Made by a program: the position numbers and the translations under genes. 56,491 nt of DNA from the NCBI GenBank assembly GCA_044237845.1, contig JBIIEL010000012.1:1-56491 (forward strand), given 5' to 3'. Below are positions 34,725-41,828 of this stretch, piece by piece; position 1 is the first letter of the stretch; the number at the start of each line of letters is the position of its first letter. A model generated the notes under the pieces. It worked only from the letters and a program-made list of their open reading frames with translations, made no database searches and was not told where the DNA came from. This DNA comes from QFOX01 sp044237845 (GTDB lineage Bacteria; Pseudomonadota; Alphaproteobacteria; Rickettsiales; UBA3002).

Positions 34725-34916
34725 ATGTCGTTACAAGCACACTACGCAATGATTCAAGAAAAACACGGCAAACTAGAAAAAACAATTGCTCAGGAACTGC
34801 TACGTCCCTCGCCAGATCTGGCTATGTTACAGACTCTAAAAAAACAAAAACTGCTCCTGAAAGAAGAACTGGAGCGGATTCGCTCGGCCGAAGAGGCGCG
34901 CTGGAACGCCGCCTGA
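34725..34916 (+). CDS. DUF465 (YdcH-like) small coiled-coil protein
   Basis: 63 aa, DUF465 family: IQEKHGKLEKTIAQEL, a central PDLAMLQTLKKQKLLLKEEL helix shortened here to LKKQKLLLKEELERI, consistent with an antiparallel helical hairpin. Function of the family is unknown. AAAGGTAGG lies upstream of ATG 34725. It is flanked on both sides by folded RNA segments and ends within a transcript closed by the terminator at 35056-35093. Confidence 0.85.
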   Translation: MSLQAHYAMIQEKHGKLEKTIAQELLRPSPDLAMLQTLKKQKLLLKEELERIRSAEEARWNAA

Positions 34917-34919
34917 TGG

Positions 34920-35055
34920 CCTGGGTTCTCAAGTTGGAGCATGCTTCCGACGAGAGAGCCCACCCTTATCCTCACGGCGTGTAAAAAGCGTCTGAGGTTG
35001 CGCTCCCCTCTCGTAGGTGGGGTATCAGCGGGGGGCTTACCAGTTCCCCATGAAG
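34920..35055 (+). ncRNA. Structured 3' region or small RNA after DUF465
   Basis: Contains a long hairpin, GGGTTCTC/GAGAGCCC (34923-34930/34954-34961) with an inner GTTGGAG/CTTCCGAC stem (34933-34951), then CCTCA/TGAGG (34970-34974/34993-34997) and CCCC/GGGG (35005-35008/35019-35022), before a strong terminator. There is no open frame. It could be an independent small RNA; I considered 6S RNA but cannot demonstrate the central bubble. Confidence 0.4.
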
Positions 35056-35093
35056 AGAAGCCCCGGAACATGCGTTCACGGGGCTTCTTTTTT
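35056..35093 (+). terminator. Rho-independent terminator
   Basis: AGAAGCCCCG (35056-35065) pairs with CGGGGCTTCT (35079-35088), extended by GAAC/GTTC, followed by a T run. It closes the structured RNA / DUF465 unit ahead of the convergent gapR gene. Confidence 0.9.
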
Positions 35094-35124
35094 GGAAGCT
35101 GAGGGAGAATAGAATAGAAGAGGG

Positions 35125-35403
35125 CTACGCCGCCTCCTCAAGCTCGATTTCCATACCGAGCGCGCGTTTGTAGAGGTCGAGCATATATTCTGCCTCGGTG
35201 CGTTCATTCGCCTTCATTTTGCGCAGCTTTAGAATTTGGCGCATGGCCTTGACGTCAAACCCATTGGATTTGGCCTCGGCCATCACGTCGCGGATGTCGC
35301 TGGCGATGCCTGATTTGTCTTCCTCCAGGCGCTCAATGCGCTCGATGTAGCTACGGAGTTTGGGGGCTTCAACGCCACCGGTCACGGTCATTTGCTTAGC
35401 CAT
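35125..35403 (-). CDS. gapR: GapR nucleoid-associated protein (DUF2312)
   Basis: 92 aa, DUF2312. The family member GapR of Caulobacter binds overtwisted AT-rich DNA and supports replication and chromosome segregation. Visible: the helical core LRSYIERIERLEEDKSGI, then DIRDVMAEAKSNGFDVKAM and the tail EAEYMLDLYKRALGM. I chose ATG 35403 (AAGGCAG upstream) over an in-frame start at 35487. The gene lies less than 1 kb from the DnaA-box segment. Confidence 0.92.
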   Translation of the reverse strand: MAKQMTVTGGVEAPKLRSYIERIERLEEDKSGIASDIRDVMAEAKSNGFDVKAMRQILKLRKMKANERTEAEYMLDLYKRALGMEIELEEAA

Positions 35404-35537
35404 AATACTGCCTTTTTTTGGTTTGTTTGGGCGCAAAATATAACAAACACGCGCCATGCCAGCAACTTGACGCTTGCCATTGTCCACACCCTGTGTAGAA
35501 TGCCCGTCCTACAAACGCCGGAAGGGGGTATTTACTC

Positions 35538-35738
35538 GTGGTTGAAGTCGTCGTTCGTGACAATAACGTGGATCAGGCTTTGCGCGTGCTCAAGAAAAAG
35601 ATGCAGCGTGAAGGGATTTACCGCGAAATGAAAATGCGCAAGCATTACGAAAAACCGTCCGAGAAACGCGTGCGCGAAGCTGGTGAAGCTGTTCGTCGTG
35701 CCCGTAAACTGGCTCGCAAAAAATCGGATTTCGAATAG
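35538..35738 (+). CDS. rpsU: 30S ribosomal protein S21
   Basis: 66 aa, bS21, start GTG 35538 with AAGGGGG upstream. The sequence VEVVVRDNNVDQALRVLKKK and the basic tail RRARKLARKK are typical. It is needed for initiation complex formation with natural mRNAs. It ends at the terminator at 35766-35795 and is divergent from gapR by 134 nt. Confidence 0.96.
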   Translation: MVEVVVRDNNVDQALRVLKKKMQREGIYREMKMRKHYEKPSEKRVREAGEAVRRARKLARKKSDFE

Positions 35739-35765
35739 GCCTAGGCCCTTCGATCTTTCATAATG

Positions 35766-35795
35766 AAAAACCCCGCCAATGAGCGGGGTTTTTTT
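35766..35795. terminator. Bidirectional terminator after rpsU
   Basis: AAAAACCCCGC and GCGGGGTTTTTTT form an 11-bp stem with a 6-nt loop. It separates rpsU from the convergent frameshifted gene. Confidence 0.92.
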
Positions 35796-35816
35796 ATTGG
35801 GGAATAAATTTTATGA

Positions 35817-36408
35817 TTAGCGGTTGCGCGGATTTTTGCCCAGCTCCACCTGATGCGTGGCGAGGGGTGTTTTAAACGCATTGTCGCTTTTTTCATATAG
35901 CAGAATTTGGTCTTCCTTAATGCCATCGCGTTGCTTGCCATCGTTATCAACTGTTTTGACCGCAAGGCCTTGGGATTTTGCTGCAGCGGCAATATCTTTA
36001 AGTGCCTCGGGGGATAACTGCCCTTTAAACTGGCTGTTTCTAATCACGCTTTCCATAATATTAACCGAAGCGCGTACAGGGTCTGATGTGGCTTTTATCA
36101 TCACATCCATCCAGATATCAGAAATGGCGTCTGATATCTGAGTTGCGTTGTACGACTCAGCTAATTTCTGTTGTGCTTCAACAAAAAACGGACAGAGGTC
36201 GGCACCTTTTTCAGTAGCGAAGGTGTTTAATGTCTTAATGAAGGCATCATCTTTCATCTTATTCATCGCATCGAGGGATAAATCGGTATCAGAATTTGCA
36301 TTCTTTAAAGCGAGGTATTCTGGCTTTTTTTTCTACAGCGGCATCAGCAATTTGTACGCAGCGTGCGAACTCATCGACCTGCTGTGTTTCTTTGGGATCA
36401 CCAGACAT
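35817..36408 (-). pseudogene. Unknown protein gene with a poly-A frameshift
   Basis: From ATG 36408 (GGAG upstream) the frame reads MSGDPKETQQVDEFARC and stops after about 40 codons; the rest (MNKMKDDAFIKTLNTF to NPRNR) is in another frame. Removing one A from the A8 run (T run 36325-36332 on the plus strand) joins them as AVEKKPEYLALKNANSDTD, giving about 196 aa and an exact multiple of three. So this is a recent lesion, a sequencing error, or transcriptional slippage at A8. Protein: soluble, helical, Cys-poor, no family known. Behind the shared direct-repeat promoter. Confidence 0.7.
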
Positions 36409-36437
36409 AAAGACTCCGCACTGAGTTTATCAGTAGA

Positions 36438-36481
36438 AGTATCGCATAAAAAGGTTAAGGAAGCGTGAATGCGTATTAACT
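36438..36481 (-). promoter_or_regulatory. Triple direct-repeat promoter of the frameshifted gene
   Basis: On the minus strand: AGTTAA (36476-36481), 5 nt, ATTCAC (36465-36470), 5 nt, CTTAAC (36454-36459), 10 nt, then GATACT (36438-36443) preceded by TGC. Three half-sites at 11-bp period, with the same 10-nt distance to the -10 as at 7748-7780. Confidence 0.55.
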
Positions 36482-36487
36482 ATTGAT

Positions 36488-37885
36488 TTACAACGCCTTC
36501 AGCGCCTTCACGAGGTTTTCCGTGGCAATTTTGGCGTCGCCGAAGAGCATCATCGTGTTGTCCTGATAGAACAGCTCGTTCTGGATGCCGGCATAACCCG
36601 CAGCCATTGAACGTTTGTTGAAGATGACGTTGCGCGCATCCGCCACGTCGAGGATGGGCATGCCATAGATGGGGCTCTTTGGGTCGTTCTTCGCCGCGGG
36701 GTTGGTCACATCGTTCGCGCCGATGACATACACCACATCGGTATTGCGGAAGTCGTTGTTGATTTCTTCGAGCTCCACCACGGCTTCATACGGCACGTTG
36801 GCCTCGGCCAGCAGCACGTTCATATGCCCCGGCATGCGGCCAGCGACCGGGTGAATCGCATAACGCACTTTGATGCCTTTATGCTCCAGCGCCTCGGCCA
36901 GTTCACGCACGGCGTGCTGGGCTTGTGCCACGGCCATGCCGTAACCCGGCACGATAATCACTGAATCCGCATTGCCGAGCAGGAAGGCAGCATCCTCCGC
37001 TGCGCCGGTTTTCACCGGGCGCTCGTCTTTCGCGCCGCCCGCTTCGCTCGTCGACGCAGTCGACCCGAAGCCGCCGAAGATCACGTTGATGATCGAGCGG
37101 TTCATGGCCTTGCACATAATGTAGCTGAGGATCGCACCCGAGGAGCCGATCAGCGCACCCGCGATGATGAGCAGCGGATTGCCAAGCGTGAAGCCGATGC
37201 CAACGGCCGCCCAACCGGAGTAAGAGTTGAGCATGGAGACAACGACGGGCATATCCGCCCCGCCGATGGGGATGATGAGCAGCACGCCGAGTGCGAGTGC
37301 GACGAGCGTCATGAGGATGAAGAGGAATTTTTCCTCCGTCGCGCAGAAGACGAGCAGGAGGAACAGCGCGCCAAGGCCAAGACCCGCATTGATGAGATGC
37401 TGCATTTTAAAGCGCACTGGTGCGCCGGAAACTAGTCCCTGAAGCTTTGCAAACGCAACGATCGAGCCGGTGAAGGTGATCGCCCCGATGATGGTGCCGA
37501 GCGACATTTCGACCAAACTGCCGAAATGGATGGAGCCTGCCACACCAATGCCGAACGACTCCGGTGCCCAGAGGGCTGCCATGGCGATCAGTACTGCCGC
37601 GAGACCAACGAGGGAGTGAAACGCCGCCACGAGCTGCGGCATGGCCGTCATCGGGATGCGTTTGGCAATCACCCAGCCGATCGCACCGCCGAGGGCGATA
37701 CCGCCGAAAATATACCCATAGTTTTGCACTTGCGGCAGGCCGAGGGTTGTCAGGATTGCGAGCAGCATCCCCACCATGCCATAGCGGTTGCCAGCACGCG
37801 CCGAAACGGGTGAGGACAAGCCACGCAGCGCCATAATAAAACAGATGGCGGCGGCGAGATAGGCAAGGTAGAAGATGCTGCTCAT
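36488..37885 (-). CDS. pntB: NAD(P) transhydrogenase subunit beta
   Basis: 465 aa, proton-translocating transhydrogenase beta subunit, coupling the proton gradient to NADPH formation from NADH. The N-terminal part is membrane-embedded (about nine helices), and the C-terminal domain III (from about residue 290) binds NADP(H): IIVPGYGMAVAQAQHAV, HPVAGRMPGHMNVLLAEA and VIGANDVTNPAA. It is the last gene of the pnt operon, separated from pntAB by one extra membrane protein gene. Confidence 0.96.
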   Translation of the reverse strand: MSSIFYLAYLAAAICFIMALRGLSSPVSARAGNRYGMVGMLLAILTTLGLPQVQNYGYIFGGIALGGAIGWVIAKRIPMTAMPQLVAAFHSLVGLAAVLIAMAALWAPESFGIGVAGSIHFGSLVEMSLGTIIGAITFTGSIVAFAKLQGLVSGAPVRFKMQHLINAGLGLGALFLLLVFCATEEKFLFILMTLVALALGVLLIIPIGGADMPVVVSMLNSYSGWAAVGIGFTLGNPLLIIAGALIGSSGAILSYIMCKAMNRSIINVIFGGFGSTASTSEAGGAKDERPVKTGAAEDAAFLLGNADSVIIVPGYGMAVAQAQHAVRELAEALEHKGIKVRYAIHPVAGRMPGHMNVLLAEANVPYEAVVELEEINNDFRNTDVVYVIGANDVTNPAAKNDPKSPIYGMPILDVADARNVIFNKRSMAAGYAGIQNELFYQDNTMMLFGDAKIATENLVKALKAL

Positions 37886-37903
37886 AGTATCGATCCTTAT
37901 TGT

Positions 37904-38398
37904 TTAGGCCTTGTTACAGCTGCGGCTGCAGAGGAATGCCAGAACGGCGCCCGCCAGACCCCATTTTACCACTTCCGCGACCAGCCACGAGATGGCGAGG
38001 CCGTGTGGAATTGGTTGATAGATGTAGGCTGAAGCAGATTGCAGGCCAAGCAGAAGTCCGATGGTGGCGCCGAAGCCGAAGCCTTTGCGTACCGGGCAGG
38101 CACAGCTAAACAGTGCGCCGAATGTCTGACGCGACTTCCAGCAGAGGAAGAGGCAGGCAAAAATCATCGCTTGCAGAGCATGCTTCGCGATGCAGTAATT
38201 CATCATCGCCTGCATCTCTGCTTCCGGGCGCCAGAGTTTGGCGGTTGCCGTGTACTGATCCATCAGCAGCGTGCCATGCACGTACCAGTCATAACCCATG
38301 GTCGCGACGAAGGCGATAAACGCCGTCATCAGCCATTTTTTGGGACAACATTTGCTCTCAGTCGAACAGGCTTCAGTTTTATTGGTAGGACAGTTCAT
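37904..38398 (-). CDS. Four-helix membrane protein inside the pnt operon
   Basis: 164 aa, not recognised. The N-terminus is Cys-rich before the first helix (NCPTNKTEACSTESKCCPKK), then about four transmembrane segments (near 22-40, 75-92, 104-125, 134-155), with a conserved-looking loop YDWYVHGTLLMDQYTATA after helix 1 and CACPVRKGFGFG between helices. The last codons include a CSRSC pair. It overlaps the pntAB stop by 4 nt and precedes pntB by 18 nt, so it is co-translated with the transhydrogenase. An assembly or redox role is conceivable, without evidence. Confidence 0.7.
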   Translation of the reverse strand: MNCPTNKTEACSTESKCCPKKWLMTAFIAFVATMGYDWYVHGTLLMDQYTATAKLWRPEAEMQAMMNYCIAKHALQAMIFACLFLCWKSRQTFGALFSCACPVRKGFGFGATIGLLLGLQSASAYIYQPIPHGLAISWLVAEVVKWGLAGAVLAFLCSRSCNKA

Positions 38399-38805
38399 TG
38401 CTTTCCTCCTGTGGTGGGTTTCTTGCGGAACATTTCAAGCATACGCTGGGTGACCACAAACCCGCCAAAAATATTAATGCTGGCGATGGTTACGGCGATG
38501 AAGCCGAGCGTATGCGAGAAGCCTGCGCCTTGCGCACCCAGCGCGATGACCGCGCCAACGATAATGATGCCGGAAATGGCGTTGGTGACACTCATCAGTG
38601 GTGTGTGTAGCGCCGGGGTCACGCGCCAGACCACATAATAGCCGACGAAGCACGCGAGCACGAACACGGTGATGCCGAAAATGAATGGGTCGACCATGCC
38701 GCCATGGGCGAGCTGCTGTTGCAGTTCCTGCGTTTGCTGTTGCAGGTCGTTCGCCTTGGCGGCGAGGTCGCTGGCCTGTTCGGTGATGGTGGAAAGATCG
38801 GTCAT
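38395..38805 (-). CDS. pntAB: NAD(P) transhydrogenase subunit alpha, part 2
   Basis: 136 aa, the membrane part of the alpha subunit when alpha is split. A soluble helical N-terminus is followed by helices with FVGYYVVWRVTPALHTPLMSVTNAISGIIIVG shortened here to TPALHTPLMSVTNAISG, the classic PntAB motif. The C-terminus overlaps the following membrane gene by 4 nt. pntAA is 9 nt upstream. Confidence 0.95.
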   Translation of the reverse strand: MTDLSTITEQASDLAAKANDLQQQTQELQQQLAHGGMVDPFIFGITVFVLACFVGYYVVWRVTPALHTPLMSVTNAISGIIIVGAVIALGAQGAGFSHTLGFIAVTIASINIFGGFVVTQRMLEMFRKKPTTGGKQ

Positions 38806-38814
38806 AACGGCTCC

Positions 38815-39951
38815 TTATTTCGTCAGCATCGGGTGAACGAGGCTGCCGCTTTTGGTGATGAGCGTGCCTTTAATCAACTCGTCGTCGGACAGAATTTTTA
38901 GCGTTTTGGTCGCTTTGTCGAACATCAGCGTGGTGATGAAGTTAAACAGATTGCGTGCGTAAAGCGGGCTGGCATCCGTGCCTGCACGGCTCGGCAGGTT
39001 GGTGTAGCCCAGAATCGTCACGCCGTTTTCCGTTGTCGTCACTTCGTCTCGCTTGGTGAGTTTGCAGTTACCGCCCGATGCTGCCGCGAGGTCAACGATG
39101 ACGCTACCAGCTTTCATGCTGGCGACCATCTCTTTCGTAATCAGCTCCGGCGCGGGTTTGCCGGGGATGAGCGCGGTGGTGATAATGATATATTGCGCCG
39201 GAATCACGGCAGCGAGCGCCTCAGCCTGACGGCGTTTATAGTCGTCGTCCATCTCTTTTGCGTAGCCTCCGGCGGTTTCGCCACTGGTAGCCTCGGCCGC
39301 TTTCACCTCCACGAACTTCGCACCGAGGGATTCGACTTGTTCTTTCGTTGCTGCGCGAACATCGAACGCGCTGACGACCGAACCGAGGCGTTTGGCAGTC
39401 GCAATGGCTTGCAGACCAGCCACGCCCGCGCCGAGGACGAGGGTTTTGGCCGGGGGAATGGTGCCCGCTGCGGTCATCATCATGGGGATGGTTTTGCTGG
39501 TGGCTGCTACCGCCTCGATCACTGCGCGGTATCCCGCGAGGTTGCTCTGCGACGACAGTACATCCATCGACTGCGCGCGGCTGATGCGCGGCAACAGCTC
39601 CATCGCGTAGGAATGGATTGAGCGCTTATTGAGGGAGCTGAAATCGGTGAGTTTATCGAGCGGGTTGAGCATGCCGACGAGAATCGCGCCTTGCGGGATA
39701 TGCGCGATGAGATCCTCCGCCGGGGTATCCACACAAACAACAATATCCGCGCCGTCATAGGCAGCGGCGGCAGAATCCGCAACCGTGGCGCCTGCATCTG
39801 CAAACGCAGCGTCGCTGATGCCAGATTTCAGTCCAGCCCCACGTTCCACCGACACCTGAATGCCGAGAGCAACATATTTTTTAACTGCATCCGGCGTCAG
39901 CGCGACGCGGGATTCAAGCGGTGAAGATTCACGGGCAGCAGCGATTTTCAT
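38815..39951 (-). CDS. pntAA: NAD(P) transhydrogenase subunit alpha, part 1
   Basis: 378 aa, NAD(H)-binding domain I, alanine-dehydrogenase-like. Features: MKIAAARESSPLESRVALTP start, SRAQSMDVLSSQSNLAGY, the dinucleotide site LVLGAGVAGLQAIATAKRLG and DVRAATKEQVESLGA. I chose ATG 39951 with TTGGAGAA upstream over the TTG five codons earlier. It is divergent from purE, with 98 nt between starts. Confidence 0.95.
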   Translation of the reverse strand: MKIAAARESSPLESRVALTPDAVKKYVALGIQVSVERGAGLKSGISDAAFADAGATVADSAAAAYDGADIVVCVDTPAEDLIAHIPQGAILVGMLNPLDKLTDFSSLNKRSIHSYAMELLPRISRAQSMDVLSSQSNLAGYRAVIEAVAATSKTIPMMMTAAGTIPPAKTLVLGAGVAGLQAIATAKRLGSVVSAFDVRAATKEQVESLGAKFVEVKAAEATSGETAGGYAKEMDDDYKRRQAEALAAVIPAQYIIITTALIPGKPAPELITKEMVASMKAGSVIVDLAAASGGNCKLTKRDEVTTTENGVTILGYTNLPSRAGTDASPLYARNLFNFITTLMFDKATKTLKILSDDELIKGTLITKSGSLVHPMLTK

Positions 39952-40049
39952 GAGTGGATTCTCCAATATCTTCTGAATTGGTTAGCCTAGGTTTGACCCC
40001 GGCGCAACCATCGTATAAGAATGCTGCTTTCCTCAGCGAAGAGAGTCCT

Positions 40050-40565
40050 ATGGCTGCGACAAAAAAATCAACAAAGGCAAAGCGCTCCACCCCTCCGGTG
40101 GCGATTATCATGGGTAGCCAGAGCGACTGGGCGACGATGAAGCACGCCGCTGATATGTTGGGTGCACTCGGCGTGGCGCACGAGGCGAAGATTATTTCCG
40201 CCCATCGCACGCCGAAGCGGCTCTATGATTTTGCCAGCGGTGCTGAGGCGGCGGGGTACAAGGTGATTATCGCCGGGGCAGGGGGCGCGGCGCATCTGCC
40301 GGGGATGACCGCGGCGATTACGCAACTGCCAGTGCTCGGCGTTCCCGTGCTTTCCAAATCGCTGGAGGGGCTGGATGCGCTGCTTTCCATCGCCCAAATG
40401 CCCAAAGGCGTGCCGGTGGGCACACTCGCGATTGGTGAAGCCGGGGCAGGTAATGCAGGCCTTCTCGCCGCGATGATTCTGGCGCTGAGCGATGTGGCGC
40501 TTGCGAAACGCCTTGCCAAATGGCGCGCGGCGCAAACTGCCAGCGTGGCCAAGGAGCCGAAATAG
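40050..40565 (+). CDS. purE: 5-(carboxyamino)imidazole ribonucleotide mutase
   Basis: 171 aa, class I PurE, converting N5-CAIR to CAIR in purine synthesis. Motifs: MGSQSDWATMKHAAD, SAHRTPKRLYDFA, GAGGAAHLPGMTAA and GVPVLSKSLEGLDALLSI. I chose ATG 40050 (GAAGAGAG upstream), which gives a short Lys-rich start before PPVAIIMGSQSD; an in-frame start at 39954 overlaps the pntAA region. purK follows at once. Confidence 0.95.
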   Translation: MAATKKSTKAKRSTPPVAIIMGSQSDWATMKHAADMLGALGVAHEAKIISAHRTPKRLYDFASGAEAAGYKVIIAGAGGAAHLPGMTAAITQLPVLGVPVLSKSLEGLDALLSIAQMPKGVPVGTLAIGEAGAGNAGLLAAMILALSDVALAKRLAKWRAAQTASVAKEPK

Positions 40566-41633
40566 ATGCCCATCACCCCACCAGGCTCAACAATCGGGAT
40601 TATCGGCGGCGGGCAGCTGGGGCGCATGCTGGCGCGCGCGGCGAGTCGCATGGGCTACAAAACCCATATCTATACGCCGGATAAAGACTCGCCCGCGAGC
40701 CATGTGGCGACCAAAACCACCATCGGTGCTTATCAGGATGCTGCGTCGCTGCGCGCCTTCGGCCAGAGTGTGGATGTGGTGACGTTCGAGTTCGAGAATA
40801 TCCCCGCTGAGACGCTGGAGATGCTTGACCATATCGTGGCAGTGCGGCCGAAATCCTCGGTGCTGTTCACCACGCGCCACCGTCTGCGGGAGAAAGAATT
40901 TATCCGCGCGCAAGGCATTGCCACCGCGCCGTTTGCGCCGGTGCGGAATGAGGCCGAGTTGGCGGAGGCAATCAAAACCATCGGCGTGCCCAGTGTGCTA
41001 AAAACCTGCGAAATGGGCTATGACGGCAAGGGGCAGGTGCTGATTAAAAACGCGGCGGAGGCTGCGACGGCGTGGGCGACGCTGGGCAAAACGGAATGTA
41101 TTCTCGAAGGTTTTATCACCTTCTCGGCGGAGGCATCGGTCATCGTCGCGCGTTCCACACTGGGGGAGGCGCGCTGCTATCCGCTGGTGGAGAATATCCA
41201 CCGCGATCATATTCTGCATAAGACCATCGCGCCTGCGCCGTTTATCGATGCGCATCAGGAGCAGGGCTCGAAAATTGCCAAAACGCTGGCGGAGGCGCTG
41301 GATGTGGTGGGGCTGCTGGCGGTGGAGATGTTCGTGACCGAGGGTGGCCTGCTGGTGAACGAGCTGGCGCCGCGGCCGCATAATTCCGGCCATTGGACGA
41401 TGGAAGGCGCGCCGACCAGCCAGTTCGAGCAGCATATCCGCGCGATTTGCGGCTGGGCGCTGGGCGACACCACCGCGCACCGCCCGTGCGAGATGATTAA
41501 CCTGCTGGGAGACGACTGGCTTGAGTGGCAGGAATATGCCCGCCGCCCGGATGCCCATGTGCATCTCTACGGCAAAAGCGACTCCCGCCCCGGCCGGAAG
41601 ATGGGGCATGTGACGATTATTAAACGTGACTGA
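40566..41633 (+). CDS. purK: 5-(carboxyamino)imidazole ribonucleotide synthase
   Basis: 355 aa, ATP-grasp enzyme making N5-CAIR from AIR, ATP and bicarbonate. Motifs: IGIIGGGQLGRMLARAA, the ATP-grasp PSVLKTCEMGYDGKGQ, VEMFVTEGGLLVNELAPRPHNSGH. It begins on the base after the purE stop codon, so the two are co-translated and provide substrate to product in sequence. Confidence 0.96.
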   Translation: MPITPPGSTIGIIGGGQLGRMLARAASRMGYKTHIYTPDKDSPASHVATKTTIGAYQDAASLRAFGQSVDVVTFEFENIPAETLEMLDHIVAVRPKSSVLFTTRHRLREKEFIRAQGIATAPFAPVRNEAELAEAIKTIGVPSVLKTCEMGYDGKGQVLIKNAAEAATAWATLGKTECILEGFITFSAEASVIVARSTLGEARCYPLVENIHRDHILHKTIAPAPFIDAHQEQGSKIAKTLAEALDVVGLLAVEMFVTEGGLLVNELAPRPHNSGHWTMEGAPTSQFEQHIRAICGWALGDTTAHRPCEMINLLGDDWLEWQEYARRPDAHVHLYGKSDSRPGRKMGHVTIIKRD

Positions 41634-41636
41634 TTC

Positions 41637-41828
41637 ATGAAAGAACCTGCAAAAGCGCCGTGGAAGCAACCTAACCCGCAGAAAAAATCTGGTAGTAAAA
41701 TGACCCCGGAGCAGGTGGCGGCAGCGCGGGCGCGGGCGGCGGCAGCGGGTAGGCCATACCCCAACCTCATCGACAATATGGCGGTGATGCGCGCGGCGAA
41801 GAAAAAGCCCGACCCGTTTTTACCTTAG
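41637..41828 (+). CDS. Small conserved hypothetical protein
   Basis: 63 aa, basic, Lys/Pro/Ala-rich with a helical TPEQVAAARARAAAAGRPYPN centre and NLIDNMAVMRAAKKK end. Similar short Ala/Arg-rich proteins ending in RPYPNLIDNM-like sequence are familiar from alphaproteobacteria, but I know no function. It starts 3 nt after purK and its last 4 nt overlap the convergent pheT stop. Confidence 0.65.
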   Translation: MKEPAKAPWKQPNPQKKSGSKMTPEQVAAARARAAAAGRPYPNLIDNMAVMRAAKKKPDPFLP

